From contig NC_135150.1 in the NCBI RefSeq assembly GCF_050948215.1, positions 23,787,943 to 23,851,942 on the forward strand: a DNA stretch of 64,000 nucleotides, given 5' to 3'. Position 1 is the stretch's first letter. Each line of letters opens with the position of its first letter. The notes beneath the pieces are model-generated. The model worked only from the letters and a program-made list of their open reading frames with translations. It did no database searches and was not told where the DNA came from. Shown one piece after another: positions 1-11,879 of this stretch. A program made the position numbers and the translations under genes. Source of the DNA: Halictus rubicundus. Its lineage: Eukaryota > Arthropoda > Insecta > Hymenoptera > Halictidae.

Positions 1-1379
1 ACGGTTACAACACTGAATGATTTGATATCGAAAATCCGCGGCCCGTCTCGCCGTCGCACGATCCGCATCGACAACCATAAATCTCCCAGAAAAATGGGTA
101 CACAAGTCCGCCGGCTGTGCGTGCAGTCTACCCCCACCACCGTAGAGAGTTGTCAGCCAATGAGACGAGCCGGAACAGCCTCCACTGCTCCGCAACGCCT
201 CGCTGTCCCTTAGGTCGCGCGACCGTACGGGGGAAACGCATGTTCCCGTTACCAATTCTGTTAGGAGAATCGGACTAGGTTTCCGGGTGGATCGTGCGAC
301 GCGAAACAGCCCGCGGTCACCTCTAACTCGCAATTCCTCTCGCAGAACACACAGAACACTCGAATGATCCACTATAGACGGAACGGGATCGCGCCAGCGA
401 AAGCCTCTTCAAGGTGTTCGCGAATACTCGGAGCCCTCTAAAGCCCCGCCGAAGCTTCGCTTCAACACGCTCGCTACCGTGATCACGCACACGCGACGTT
501 CGTAATCCCGCAATTTACCGAAAGGTGGGCCAATTAATTTTATACACGTTGCTATTTAAAGCCATAGTAAGTACACAGCATACTATTCAGAGACTCCACG
601 ATTTTCTTCTGCCAAACTGTTTCAACATTTTATGACGGGGGAACGTTGCATTGTGTTGAACTATTTCAACAACCAAGCTGAATAACGAAAAACTGCTGAA
701 AGCGAACTAATCTGAATATAATAATAGCGTGTTAGGCTTCCGGTAGACGAACCGTGAAGACCGTCGCGAACGCGATACCGTCCATCAATCTCGATACCCT
801 GATAGTATTACGATAGCGTAATTGTTTTGTTTCGTTCGTCGGTCGTTCTCGACTCGACCCGAAGATTCTTCGTTTAAAAAATCTTCGAGTTCCATTCGAG
901 AGACGCTCGTCGACGGTACACAACAGTTTTTCCCCGCACGCACACTCGCTTACAAAGTTACATATCGCCGCCGGGACATCTAAGCCCCGTCGCCGAAGGA
1001 CGAACAATGGTTTCTTCAAACGAAAGCTACGGTATCTAAGCCAGTCTTCCTCGTGTTCCTCTTCGTCTCCTTGTCTTCTCCCGGAGTACAAGGACGTCGA
1101 ACTTGCACGGGGGTCTCCTCCGCTTTCTTCTTCTCCAGACTCGCCACGAATTATCTAATTGTCCTGGACATACACGCGAACGGCGGGCAAGAAGCCACGC
1201 CCCTGCGGGGCAAGAAGCCACGCCCCTGCGGGCAAGGATGCATGCACGGACAGGTTCTACGAGACGAGGACAGTTCGAAAAGAAGCACCTGTTACAATTG
1301 TTCTGCTCCAGGCTTTACTCTTCCGCATCACAGACGAGTTCCTGTTGTGTCGCATCGGACCAAATCAACACTAGATTTG
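1..1379. other. No gene recognised; unique-looking sequence with a short direct repeat
   Basis: No open frame here matches a family I know. The 22-bp unit GCAAGAAGCCACGCCCCTGC occurs twice in tandem near 1187-1232. A minus-strand 119-codon frame at 732-1091 has no recognisable domain. Confidence 0.4.
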
Positions 1380-1865
1380 CGGAGCACTAAGAGCGATTAT
1401 TTCACACTACTCAACACCGAACCTATCAAACGACCGGTTTTATATTTCACTATTATTGTTGAGACAATGGAACATAAGGGAATACATTTCCTTGTCCAAT
1501 AATCTGTTCTATTGAAAATTACTTAGTGTTGCCATTTTTGTACGGCAACATTTACCAGATAGTTTTGTTGCTCGGTAGGTTTAGCGTTAACACATTGCCC
1601 ACCGGCGGTTATTTCATAATTTTTAGAAGCCCTATGGTTACTTTTTAGTGGATTTTTCAACAGGAACAATTTCAGAACCGACAAGTCACCTTTTGGCACG
1701 GTACAAGTACTGAAAATGCTCTTAATAGGATTAAAAATAACAAGAATGTGACTATCTAAATTTTTAGCCATTTTTTTCATGATATGAAACCGAAAAATGA
1801 AATTTGTCTTCATATATGTATCTCTGCGATGTTGTAAATTAAAAATATTAGAATCCGTCGTTTTT
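1380..1865 (+). repeat. Diverged relative of the 180-bp satellite at 27.1 kb
   Basis: It begins CGGAGCACTAAGAGCGATTA and later contains AACAAGAATGTGACTATCTA followed by AATTTTTAGCCATTTTTTTC and AAATATTAGAATCCGTCG. The same order of blocks occurs in the tandem units at 27121-27850. Confidence 0.55.
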
Positions 1866-2424
1866 TGACGAGTCCCGCAAACCTAGTGTCAACTCCGGCG
1901 TTTTGATTTTATTTTGCAGATAGTTGGACAGTTTGATTATTGAGTCAGGACAGAATGCACCGTTTATTGCACGTCGATGGCTGAAATGCAACTGCAGCCG
2001 CGACGAGCTACGCGTTCTCACTTTTTATGGGTCTATCCTTCATTTTCATTGCTTTTCTCCGTGTCGATCCTCGGGACACTGTCCTTGGGACTTCTCTTAA
2101 TTGCGTTTCTCGCGGACTAACGCCAGAACTGCCGAGCCCTAAACAGGATCGAACTATACTCGGATCGGACTTCCTTTGTAACAATGACAGGAACGAATTT
2201 ACTTCGATTTTATCTCAGACTCGTTGGATGTGTACTTTAATAAAGAAGTATACTACAAAATTCCTCAAGCAAACATTTCTGTAGTTTCGATAATTGTGAA
2301 GGAACAGATCTGAAACGCGCCATTTTGTCTTGCTTTGTGATTTTACGCATGCAAAGATGTATGCGGCATAAAACGGTAAAAATGGCAGAAGAATTTAAGA
2401 TTTACACTCTTCCGAATTTATTAA

Positions 2425-2870
2425 TAGACCGCGGATTTTATACGTTTATGATGAAAACAAGTTGGTGCAATTTGGAACGGTAGAAGCATTAAACAGAAAT
2501 TAACAACGTCAATGTATTGTTTTATCGGATTGTTGAAGTAGAAAAGAAACGGTATGGTTGCTGTTTCTTGCGATTAGGGCCAACGACTTCTATTTTGCAC
2601 AAAGATCTGCAGTGTACTTCTAGGTAGACTGCGAATTTTATGTATTTGTAACAAAAATGAGTAAAAGCAACAGAGAACAGTAAAAACATCCGAGCCATTT
2701 AAAACTGTTACATTAATTTCAATTAATCCTATTAAAAAAAGGAAATCGTTTTCTAGTTTGCCCCAGCTTGTTGCAATCGAGGAAAAAGGTTTAGGAATTG
2801 ATAAAAGAAATGGACTTGTATCCACCTCCGGTGTCTTCGTACTTCAAGTAATCGAACACCCGCAGTCTAA
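2425..2870. repeat. TAGACTGCGGAT-ended MITE, two adjoining copies
   Basis: One copy runs from TAGACCGCGGATTTTATACG (2425) to the inverted end TTTGCACAAAGATCTGCAGT (about 2613). A second starts GTAGACTGCGAATTTTATGT (about 2625) and may end at CGCAGTCTAATTGC (about 2870). A lone right end lies near 3725-3748. Confidence 0.55.
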
Positions 2871-4800
2871 TTGCTATCGATAGTATTTCCCGTTCCCGGA
2901 AGCATGAATGAAAGCAACGAAAAAGAAGGAAAGACGTCGGGCGCAAAGGCAATCGAACCAACTGCGCTCGTTTCCCGGCAATTACTGTAATTCTATGGAT
3001 ATCCGGTAACAGCGGCGCACAAGTTGCAATTAATCGAACAATCTCGCAAGACAAAGTCGCATGATCAATCGTAACGCGCGTGGGCCGCGCGCTAGACAGC
3101 CCGTGAAAACGGACGTCGATATTGGTGCACGCGAAGACCGGAAACGGCGTACAAGGAACGGGACGAGTTGCAGCGATGAATTATGCACGCGTCCCATAGA
3201 CGCATCTCGGCTCAGGGTGGCGCGACTGCATCATTACGATTCCCGGCGTTATCATACGGTCGCATCTTTCTGTTCTCGCAGCTGCCTACGGAACGCGCGA
3301 CGGTTGCCAAATGAACGTACACTGGCGACCATAAGTACAGCGACAGATGGTGCGTAACTGCAGACAGCACTGGTGTCGCTGTATTCTGCATTGCTGTGTG
3401 TTGTTCAACAATAATTCTTTTGTTGGTCTCTTCGGGGTCTACGACCAGACAGTCTCTGCTGCAGTTAGTTCATAGAGTGACTCAACAATTTCTTCGAGAA
3501 TTAATTAATAATATTTTTCATTGTGAATCAACAAGTCCTCTTCAGTAATGTGATATGATCATTTTTTAAGTAGTTTCTCGAGACCATTCGTCGATGTAAC
3601 CGTTGAACATTACTCACCGCGAATCAACAAGTCTTTCAAATTAATATAAACTATTCGTTGTTTGAATTCAAGTTGTTTAAGATCCTCTGATCTCTTGCAA
3701 TCGATGCAGACAATTCTAATTTTGCCTAAGGATCCGTAGTCTAATCGTCATATTTTTGCGAATGCGAATAATCCTTCGTCGAGAGCTTATTAAGAAGCCG
3801 ATTAAAGCCCCAAAGTTCACTGCTTATCAAGCAATCGCAACACCCTGTAGGTCCGATAGAGAGTCTAGCGGCGTCCGATTGGTTTCCAGGTCCCCCACCA
3901 CGTCGCGCGGGCCACTAGCCCCGCCTACTGTCACGAGCACCTCCGTTATTGGCCTAAACGGTGCCAAATCGGATCGCGTGACGACGGAAGGAAGGCTGAG
4001 CCAACTTGTCATCTCCGCGGAGCACTTATGGACGGTAGTGTACGGCTCTCTCGAGGTACCCGAGGCCAACCATCGATCAACGATCGGTTGAGGCCTCCGG
4101 ATTGGAAACTGGCTCGAATGATTTGCACGGAATGGCAGCGAACCAGTGGTGGCCAATGCTTCCGAGGCACGCGATCAACGGTGCAACTCGTCGGGTTGAC
4201 CCCGGTGCAGTTCACACGGGAGCCAGAAATACAAGGTGTCCTATATTTCCGTCGAAATTCTACCGAGATACTCTACACAAATGAGGAGAAATTCTGTAAA
4301 CGGTAGGCTCTTCGAACAAAAATATTCTCGTACTGTTCGTCGATCGAAATAGTGTCGTTCACGCCGCATCAAGACATATTGCGGACATCTGCTAAACTCT
4401 ATTTGCGTGGATGCCAATTCTGCGTTCGCAATAGCAAACACTTTGAATCGAGAATTTGTTCGGACGTGGCGTTGTACAAACAAGCAGCATCATTTCGCGT
4501 TGTCTTGTAATTGATAGCATCTCGCCCGATTTTTGCCTTACACTTTGAACCAACAAATTAAGCAACGCGGACAGAAGGAGATCGATCAGTTTACAGGATA
4601 GAAAAATAGTAAATGGGTGAAAAGAGCCTACCAAATTTTTCCTTATTTTTGGTTATTAGATATACCGGTAAAAATTGTCGAAGAAGAAAATTCGAACACC
4701 GTCCATAATTCTGGACTCGACGGAAGCAGGATCGCGGGAACACGTAACCGGAAATCCTCCGAGGCTTCAGAAACCCGTCGAGACGCATAGTTCGACGTAC
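2871..4800. other. No gene recognised
   Basis: Mixed composition with GC-rich patches at 3061-3360 and 3830-4230. Open frames overlap on both strands and none carries a known domain. A MITE right end (GGATCCGTAGTCTAATC) sits near 3730-3748. Confidence 0.4.
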
Positions 4801-4814
4801 GTCCGCGTTCGAGT

Positions 4815-5245
4815 CTCTCTCTGTGTGTGTGTGTGTGGCCATGATTACGTGGGATTCATTCTCCGCTTGGGGAAACGGAACGGTTCGGCTTGATTTCGCC
4901 GCTGATTACTTTCAATGACGATGACGCGAATCGGTACGAACCGTGCTAGGACGAAAATTCGCCGACGACCGCGCACATGCAAATCAAGTAATAAATTACT
5001 GTGGCTCGGTCGTCACACTCGTACACACACACACGCGCACAACAACAGCCGACTAAATACGTGTACATACGTACGCGCGCGCGCGCGCAACACACGCACA
5101 TACCTAGACAAAAGCGCGCGCGCGCGTGCGCAGGCACGCATTCGTAATAACGAGGCACACACGCACAATCGCTCCGGGGGGATGCTTGCACACGCATAAC
5201 ATGCATACAGAAACACGCGCACAGACACACGCGCGCGTGTACACA
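4815..5245. repeat. Microsatellite cluster (TG/AC and CG alternation)
   Basis: A (TG)n run at about 4823-4837 and long interrupted AC, CG and GC alternating purine-pyrimidine runs at 5020-5245. Open frames here are repeat artefacts. Confidence 0.8.
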
Positions 5246-5390
5246 GACGAATGGGCGACACGCAACACATGTAGGAGGAACCGCACACTTGGTTAGAGAC
5301 ACATACAGTACAACTTGAACTGGGTCAAATCTACTTAAGCGTTTACACTTAATTTATCGAATGTTGTTGGCTCACAAATAAGTACTCCGT

Positions 5391-5882
5391 CTAAATATAT
5401 CTTTTCAATTCGGTGTGCGAGAATAGTTTTCTATTTTGTGGACAGCCTGCCGCGGGGTTTAACCTGGCCGATTGATGTGAACGTTGTATGCGTCCAAATG
5501 AGAACGGATTATTACAATAATATGGCATTTCGAAGATTTCGCGAAAAGTTCCGACGAAAATATGGCGTGTAAAGGAAATACTGGCGGACGTTGCTGCGAT
5601 ACAGGGATCAGCGAGACTTATGTTTGCTCTGTTCATGCGAGGACAAACCACTAGTTCGTCTCGGACCTGATTCATCTCATTACTATTCGATACAAGATCC
5701 TGCTCTTGGCAATACGTAATTGTCCACAGTAGACAGAGACATATAAGACAGACACAGAGTTTCGTAATAAACTCATTTCTATGCTGTTTCACATCAATAA
5801 ATAGCATCATTGATCTGTTGTGCTGATTTGTTCTGTCTTCGTAATGTGATTTCAATTTTGCTCGACAAATGGTGTCCATCAA
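5391..5882 (-). CDS. Weak candidate: open frame with signal-peptide-like segment
   Basis: A 163-codon minus-strand open frame. I do not recognise it. Internal methionines precede a hydrophobic, Cys-rich run (KLCVCLICLCLLWTITYC) followed by QEQD, which reads like a signal peptide and cleavage region. The rest is polar, with six further cysteines and no clear domain. Composition is not obviously coding, there is no homologue I can name and no matching neighbouring exon was found. It may be chance in AT-rich intergenic DNA. Confidence 0.15.
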   Translation of the reverse strand: MMDTICRAKLKSHYEDRTNQHNRSMMLFIDVKQHRNEFITKLCVCLICLCLLWTITYCQEQDLVSNSNEMNQVRDELVVCPRMNRANISLADPCIAATSASISFTRHIFVGTFREIFEMPYYCNNPFSFGRIQRSHQSARLNPAAGCPQNRKLFSHTELKRYI

Positions 5883-6260
5883 CTATTTTTGCCGTCTTAG
5901 CAGTCCCAATAATCATAAAAGATTAGAAGATAAATATGAAATACAAAGGGAACAATAATGATCTAATTACAAAAACAGGTCAGCAGTATTCGCGTTCAAA
6001 TTACTCGTCTCAAAATACGTTCTTCAAGATTGGCAACTAAAAACAGAATTCCTTAAGAAGCTCGTTATTTTATGTTAATGAAAACATCATTGATGTTTCG
6101 TATAAATTCATGATGTAATTCTTCTTCGACACACTTTTCCCTTCGAATGTTTTTTCAACATTTAAAACAACGCTTCGAAAGACCTGCGTGTTCGTCAAAC
6201 ATTCTCATTTGAACGCACAGAGAAGATTCGAACAACGTTCGGCCATTAAAACCAGAGACA
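5883..6260. other. AT-rich stretch, nothing recognised
   Basis: No gene, repeat or motif that I can name is visible between the candidate frame and the (TG)n run at 6263. Confidence 0.4.
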
Positions 6261-6262
6261 CT

Positions 6263-6312
6263 CTGTGTGTGTGTGTGTGTATACATATATATATATACAC
6301 ATATATTTATGT
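6263..6312. repeat. (TG)n/(TA)n microsatellite
   Basis: A run of TG repeats followed by ATACATATATATATATACAC. Confidence 0.85.
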
Positions 6313-6702
6313 ATATAATAGATTGTATAGATACGTCGCGTACGTATCACTCTCCTGATAGCCCGATTTCCTGTTCTCCTACACATTTAATCGAGAGACG
6401 TTCACGATCGGACCGGAAGCTGCGATCGACGATGGATCGATCGATCGATCTCGCGCGCCTCCGGGATACCTCAATTCCACGATAGTCCTTCTCTTTTTCC
6501 CGTTCTACCGGGTGGTTTTTCTTTTCTCTCCGTTTGGAAGCTGCTCGTGATGAGAGACAACACGCGTCTCTTCGCGCGCTCGCGTGTATGAAAGCAATGA
6601 AACGCTCTGCCGAAAATAATATCACAGCCTGGAGATACGGTGGAAGACTAAGAAACCGCGGCTATAGCTTCGCAGAATTCGCAAATGTTCGATGAAAAAA
6701 CT

Positions 6703-6704
6703 AT

Positions 6705-6759
<55 letters not shown>
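6703..6759. repeat. (AG)n microsatellite
   Basis: An uninterrupted AG dinucleotide run of more than 25 units. Confidence 0.95.
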
Positions 6760-6763
<4 letters not shown>

Positions 6764-8126
6764 AAAATGAAACATGGCACGGTCGTTGGAATTCTGACTG
6801 AACAATTCCACGCTGCGAGACTGTCCGCGAGTTCATCCGAGCTTGAAGAAGAAAATCAGCGAGAATGGATTCGTTTACGCGGCGATGACGGTGGCCTCGG
6901 AAAATGATCGACAACGCAACCTTCGTTGATCAATACCGCGAATCGTTAGCGCCCCTTCGATCGACGAGCGAGACAAACGCTGATTATGCCAGACAGACAG
7001 AAAGAACGTCAGCGAAAGTTTTGGAGTTGGTACGGTCCTTTCTGCTTTTGCATTTTTTAATAATAATGATTCTGTTAAGCTCTCTTTAATTTGCATTTCT
7101 TTAATACGTGAACACATTTGAATTCTAAACGAATATTAAAAACTTCATTTATTGAACGATTTCGCTTTAAAATCGCGTCATTAGAATCCGAAAGTGTTTT
7201 GCCGTCACAAAATCGTAAATTAAGCGACAATTACAGGGTCGAAGGTGGTTTCGTGAACGTACGGAAGCAAAATTGTTGGTAGAGTTTGACGTTGCATTTA
7301 CATTTTCTCGTAAACAACCACAGCCAATTATTAAATTATTAACGTTGAACACGTGGCCTGTCTTTCAATCGATTTCAGAAAGAGCAAAAATCAGACGAAA
7401 AGTGTTTCTCGACCGAGGACAGCGGCTAAGTAATTTTGCAACGATGGCAACTATTGTACTATAGCGTTTTTCTCGCTCGTCTCGCGTCCCGTTTTCCCGG
7501 AAACCACACGCACTAGTCTCCTCCTCCTTCCCCCGTGATTGTGATATTATTTAGAAAGCTTACGGTTGTATATAATTGAGTGGTTCAGTCGCAACAGTGA
7601 ATACATATGTAGTTTCTCGTAGTAATAAAAATGACGGTTCGGCGCCGCGGACAAAGGGAAACCCGGTCTCCCTAAGGGCGGCCATCCGAAGAGCTCGGTT
7701 GACTAGCATTGCGCGCCTCAGTTCTCGCGCAACGTTTTCGAATTTTCTGCCCATTTTTTTTCTGTTTTTCTTTCTTTTCGATTATATCCGTCCCACCGTC
7801 CCTCCTTCCTCGTCGCATTTATCACGATGCTAAAGACGCGTAATCGCGCGTGTATAACGTGTATCGTGGTTACACGTGTAACAAAAATAGGTTCGATAGG
7901 TTATTTTTTGGTCGAGTCTGTTACCAGGAGTCACCGATAAGACACACATGAACGTGCCGGAGACACGATCGTCCAGCCATCCTTTCTCGCAGGACATCGA
8001 TTCTGACCCTTTCGTCCTATAGCTCGCTATAGTTTCACCGCGTCCCGCAGGTCGCTATAGTCGTTCAACGTCCACAGCTTCGCTGCATTCTAATGGTCGC
8101 GCAACATGAAACGCGAGAGCGATTAT
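6760..8126. other. No gene recognised
   Basis: No open frame with a known domain. GCTATAG occurs three times at 8020-8062 (CTCGCTATAG and TCGCTATAG), a small local repeat. Confidence 0.4.
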
Positions 8127-8456
8127 TAAGACTGCGGACGTTATGCATTTATAACAAAGCTGGTCGAAAGATTTTCAACTTCGTCAGTAGATTACTTTCG
8201 ACCCGGCCGAATTGTTAAATAAAGGAAACCGGTTCATAAGCGATTCCTACATCTTATAACAAATATAGAATATTTTTATTTTGCTGATCAGACCGGATCG
8301 AGATCTATCTGTGCAAAATCAAAATTCTGTCGATCCTAGGAGGAACATCTGTTCGTTTAACAATTTTATTGGATTAATGAAATTGAAAATCTTGTTCCCG
8401 CTGCGCCGTAGTTCGCCCACGCATTTTTGTTGTGAATGCGGAAAATCCGCAGTCAG
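8127..8456. repeat. MITE of the TAGACTGCGGAT family
   Basis: Left end TAAGACTGCGGACGTTATGC and right end GAAAATCCGCAGTC are inverted copies of each other. Confidence 0.55.
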
Positions 8457-9130
8457 GCGATTCCAGTCACTCGGCGTAATCTCTCATTGCACTTTAAAGG
8501 TCATTACAGTCATCTGACGTCCAGTCAGAAGACTATAGTTACCAAATACACAGAGCGCTGATTGCGTCCTACAGTCGGCTTTAGCTGCCCCCACGCACTC
8601 GTTAACGACTCCGTTTGATTTCACCAATAAAACAGAATCATTTATTTATCTTAGCTGTTCCGTCTGATAACTGGCAACCCCCAGTCGCGACGCCAGGATC
8701 ATGCTCTTTTGATTTCACCGTGCGAGAAACGCATTTGCAGCGCACAAAACGAGAACAAACTAGCTGCAACTGTAATGGAGGTAATCTTTCAAACGAGTAT
8801 AACAATTATAAAATGTAGTAAACAATTGCTACGCGATTAGCAGAATGCTTCAACCCTCCCATGCCGGAGTCATTCGTGACCCGTACAATTTTATTTCGAT
8901 ATAAGACGAGGCTTTTTATTTCGAAATAAGAACATCTCTTTCCCCTCTTCCACATCTTCTTCATTCGAAATACGGCGAAAGCCGATCCCGAGTCATCGGC
9001 TTATGTCGAAAGAAAACTGTAGTGAAATATCGGCGTGGGTCAGAACCGACCCCGGCATAGGCCTGGAACTCGCAGGAGTCCGCGGTTTAAGCGGCACGTT
9101 CTCCAAAATTCTCAAGGAACGAAAGGGTCG

Positions 9131-9486
9131 TAGACTGCGGATCCCTATGCAAAATAAATACTATACTAAGCAGGAACCAAGTAGAAATGTCATTATTTCC
9201 TCAACACGTTAAGCGCGGGCTTGTAAAATAAAGTCCATACTTTTCGTTCACGTTACAAGTAACTGCAAGTTTGTCTCTAAATAGAAGTTTCCTCTCCGAG
9301 TCGCCTAAACGAAAAACTAGTGTCGGTCCCCGTGGATCGACGTAGCGCTTAACGTGTTAACGATTTTAATCGGCTCAGACCAGCACCATATTTTTCAATT
9401 CTTTTAATCGGTCCGCTGCGTTGAATGGCACTTGCTCGCTTCATTGCATAAAATTCAAGTAATGAACGCATCAAATCCGCAGTCCA
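9131..9486. repeat. MITE of the TAGACTGCGGAT family
   Basis: Left end TAGACTGCGGATCCCTATGC, right end GCATCAAATCCGCAGTCCA. The interior also contains the typical TTGCATAAAATT segment. Confidence 0.65.
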
Positions 9487-10752
9487 CAGAGATTCGCAGA
9501 GGCAAAGAGATCGAAGACACCGAACATCGGAAAGACACACGCTAATCTTCTGGCGAGAAAGTATGGCAGTAGGGATCGAGTCCGCGTAGCGAGAAATAGC
9601 TGTTTATGAATTGTTCTCATTTTTTTTTGTTCCTTTCTTTTTTCTTTTTTGGTTTTCACGATGGTACCGTAACTCAGCGAATAGCTATGAATATGGTGTG
9701 TAGTCAACGATACTATAGTTCGAAACGATCGGTATACGAAACCGTGGTGACAGAGTACTGATCCGTCGATCGAAAATACACACATATATGTACGCTTGCG
9801 TATACATATACATGTATATACGTACGCATGTTCGTGTGTATGTGTATAAGTATGGCGATGCGCGCCGCGCATCAAGCGTTTCTTTTTCTTTTTTCTTTCC
9901 TCCGCTATGTCACTTCGTAACAAACGATCGGTAGGCGATAAAAACTAATAACCATCGAGGAGAAACAATAAAAGTCTGTGACGGTTCGGCGCAGCCAGCA
10001 TGTTGTGCGCGTCTATAAACAAATCGGTTGAACAAAAAACGGTTTGCCGTAATTGTGCGCTACGGAGATATCGTATACGTATCACGCGCAATACGTATGC
10101 ATACGTTTTTGTTGCTGATACACGTACGATATATATATATGTATAGATTTCTCGTTTTAATACTTTCGCGTTAACTTAGCAAAGAGCAACTTCGTTAACT
10201 TAGGAACATGGGAATAGTTATTAGGAGAATCGTCCTGTGTTTGAATATAATTTACAGAGATGATCGGTGGTCTTCTACTGTGGGCATACGGACCGAAACG
10301 CGTGAACGTTATTTCGAACAAAATATATATACCCCCTCCCACCCTCCCTCCCCCCGCCCCGAGATCCATTGATTTTCCTCTTTTTTCTTTCGTTTTGTTT
10401 CGGTTGTCCTCTCGGTTAATTATTGTTATCCGTGTTTCATTTAGCATTTCTTTTGCCTCGAAAATTCTAACTTAAATGCCACGTTCATCGTAGAAAATAG
10501 TTACGGTTCTCTTCTTCTGTTTAAAAGTTATTAACATATAGATACACTAGTAATTGCTCTAGCTTGCCTGTCGTGCTCTTTGCTCCTAATGCACCATTGA
10601 ATTCGCCTAACCGCAGCATCGTCGTCTACGATACGCAACCGTATCGTCGTCGTGGAAACGGACCACGGCACGATCGGATGCTTACCGGTCGAACGTTCGA
10701 AACGTGCGTATACATCTCTCCCGTACAATTAAGCTAATATTTTCACAATAAG

Positions 10753-10788
<36 letters not shown>

Positions 10789-11186
10789 ATAATATATTAT
10801 ATATCAATAAAAACTGTTCTTCTACGATGCGAAGAAAAAACATAACGTATACTGTGATCGACAGTATCGCCGCCTCGGTTCCCCCTCCGAGAATAGGAGA
10901 AATTCCGAGCGGTCTCGAAATAATTTAATTGATAGCGGGTCTTGCTGATCGTCGTCCTGAAACGTGTCTTCTAAGGTACAAAGAACGAATAGAATGGCAA
11001 TGAAATTGTACATCTGTTGATCATTGTTTCCGTATTATAATCCCCGCCCCGCACCCTCAAAAACCCCACAGAACAAACGAATGGACAACAATCTCGTTCG
11101 CGAGCCATCCTCGGATGTTGCACGCGCATCGAACGATCGAGCACACGACAAGATAGGGTAATACTTGTTGATCCGATGCAGTCTTT

Positions 11187-11275
<89 letters not shown>

Positions 11276-11879
11276 GAGAGTGTGTGTCGTGTTCCATCGG
11301 TACCGTATGACGCGAATCGTGTCGGAAGAAAACCGTGTACGTGATCGGCTAGCCTTCCTATCGTTCTTTGCTGTCTCTGTTCGTGCATGTATACGTTTGT
11401 ATGTTTATGTATGTTCAAGCTCAACTATGTATGCTCGCGTATGTTTCGCGTTTGTGCGCGGACGCGTTTGTTTCCCGTGTTCTTGCATTGTTTCCATTGT
11501 GTGTACAGTTGTTTGTTTAACATGTGTATGTGTGTATTCACGTTCTTGTTTGCGCGTATGTGTGTGTGTGTGTGTGTTATAGGTACAAACTTGGTAACTA
11601 TTAAACGACGATCCTTATACTGGTACACGTCTAAGTGAACAGTCATTACGAAAGTCGACTTTTCGTTTGAGATGATTACTTGAAACACGCGGATGAGATT
11701 CATTTTTTTTTTTCAAAGTGGGTGTGGTACGAGTTTCTTTTTTTTTTTTTGTTTGTTTGCTTGCTTTCTTGTTTTATGTTTGTGCTCGTCCGACATTACT
11801 GTACCAAAGTCGTTTTCCGTTGGCCGGGAGCTGCGTTTTGGTACAGCAGTGCGACGGTAATCGCCGGCTGCCGGACAGT
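9487..11879. other. Downstream flank of Pka-R2; possible long 3' UTR with microsatellites
   Basis: No coding exon was recognised. The strand downstream of the Pka-R2 stop has an ATTAAA hexamer (plus-strand TTTAAT) at 10924-10929, about 950 bp past the stop, which could end the mRNA. A (TA)n run lies at about 10757-10785 and a long AG run at about 11193-11272. TG-rich stretches lie at 11380-11580. UTR limits are inferred, not shown. Confidence 0.35.
11193..11280. repeat. (AG)n microsatellite
   Basis: About 80 bp of AG repeats broken by single AAAG and GGAAG interruptions. Confidence 0.95.

Noticed and set aside
732..1091. 119-codon minus-strand open frame
   Set aside because: It is basic and Cys-containing, but has no recognisable domain, splice context or neighbouring exon.
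4946..5302. Cys-rich minus-strand open frame
   Set aside because: It is a translation of AC/CG microsatellites, with periodic Cys-Val-Arg-Ala.
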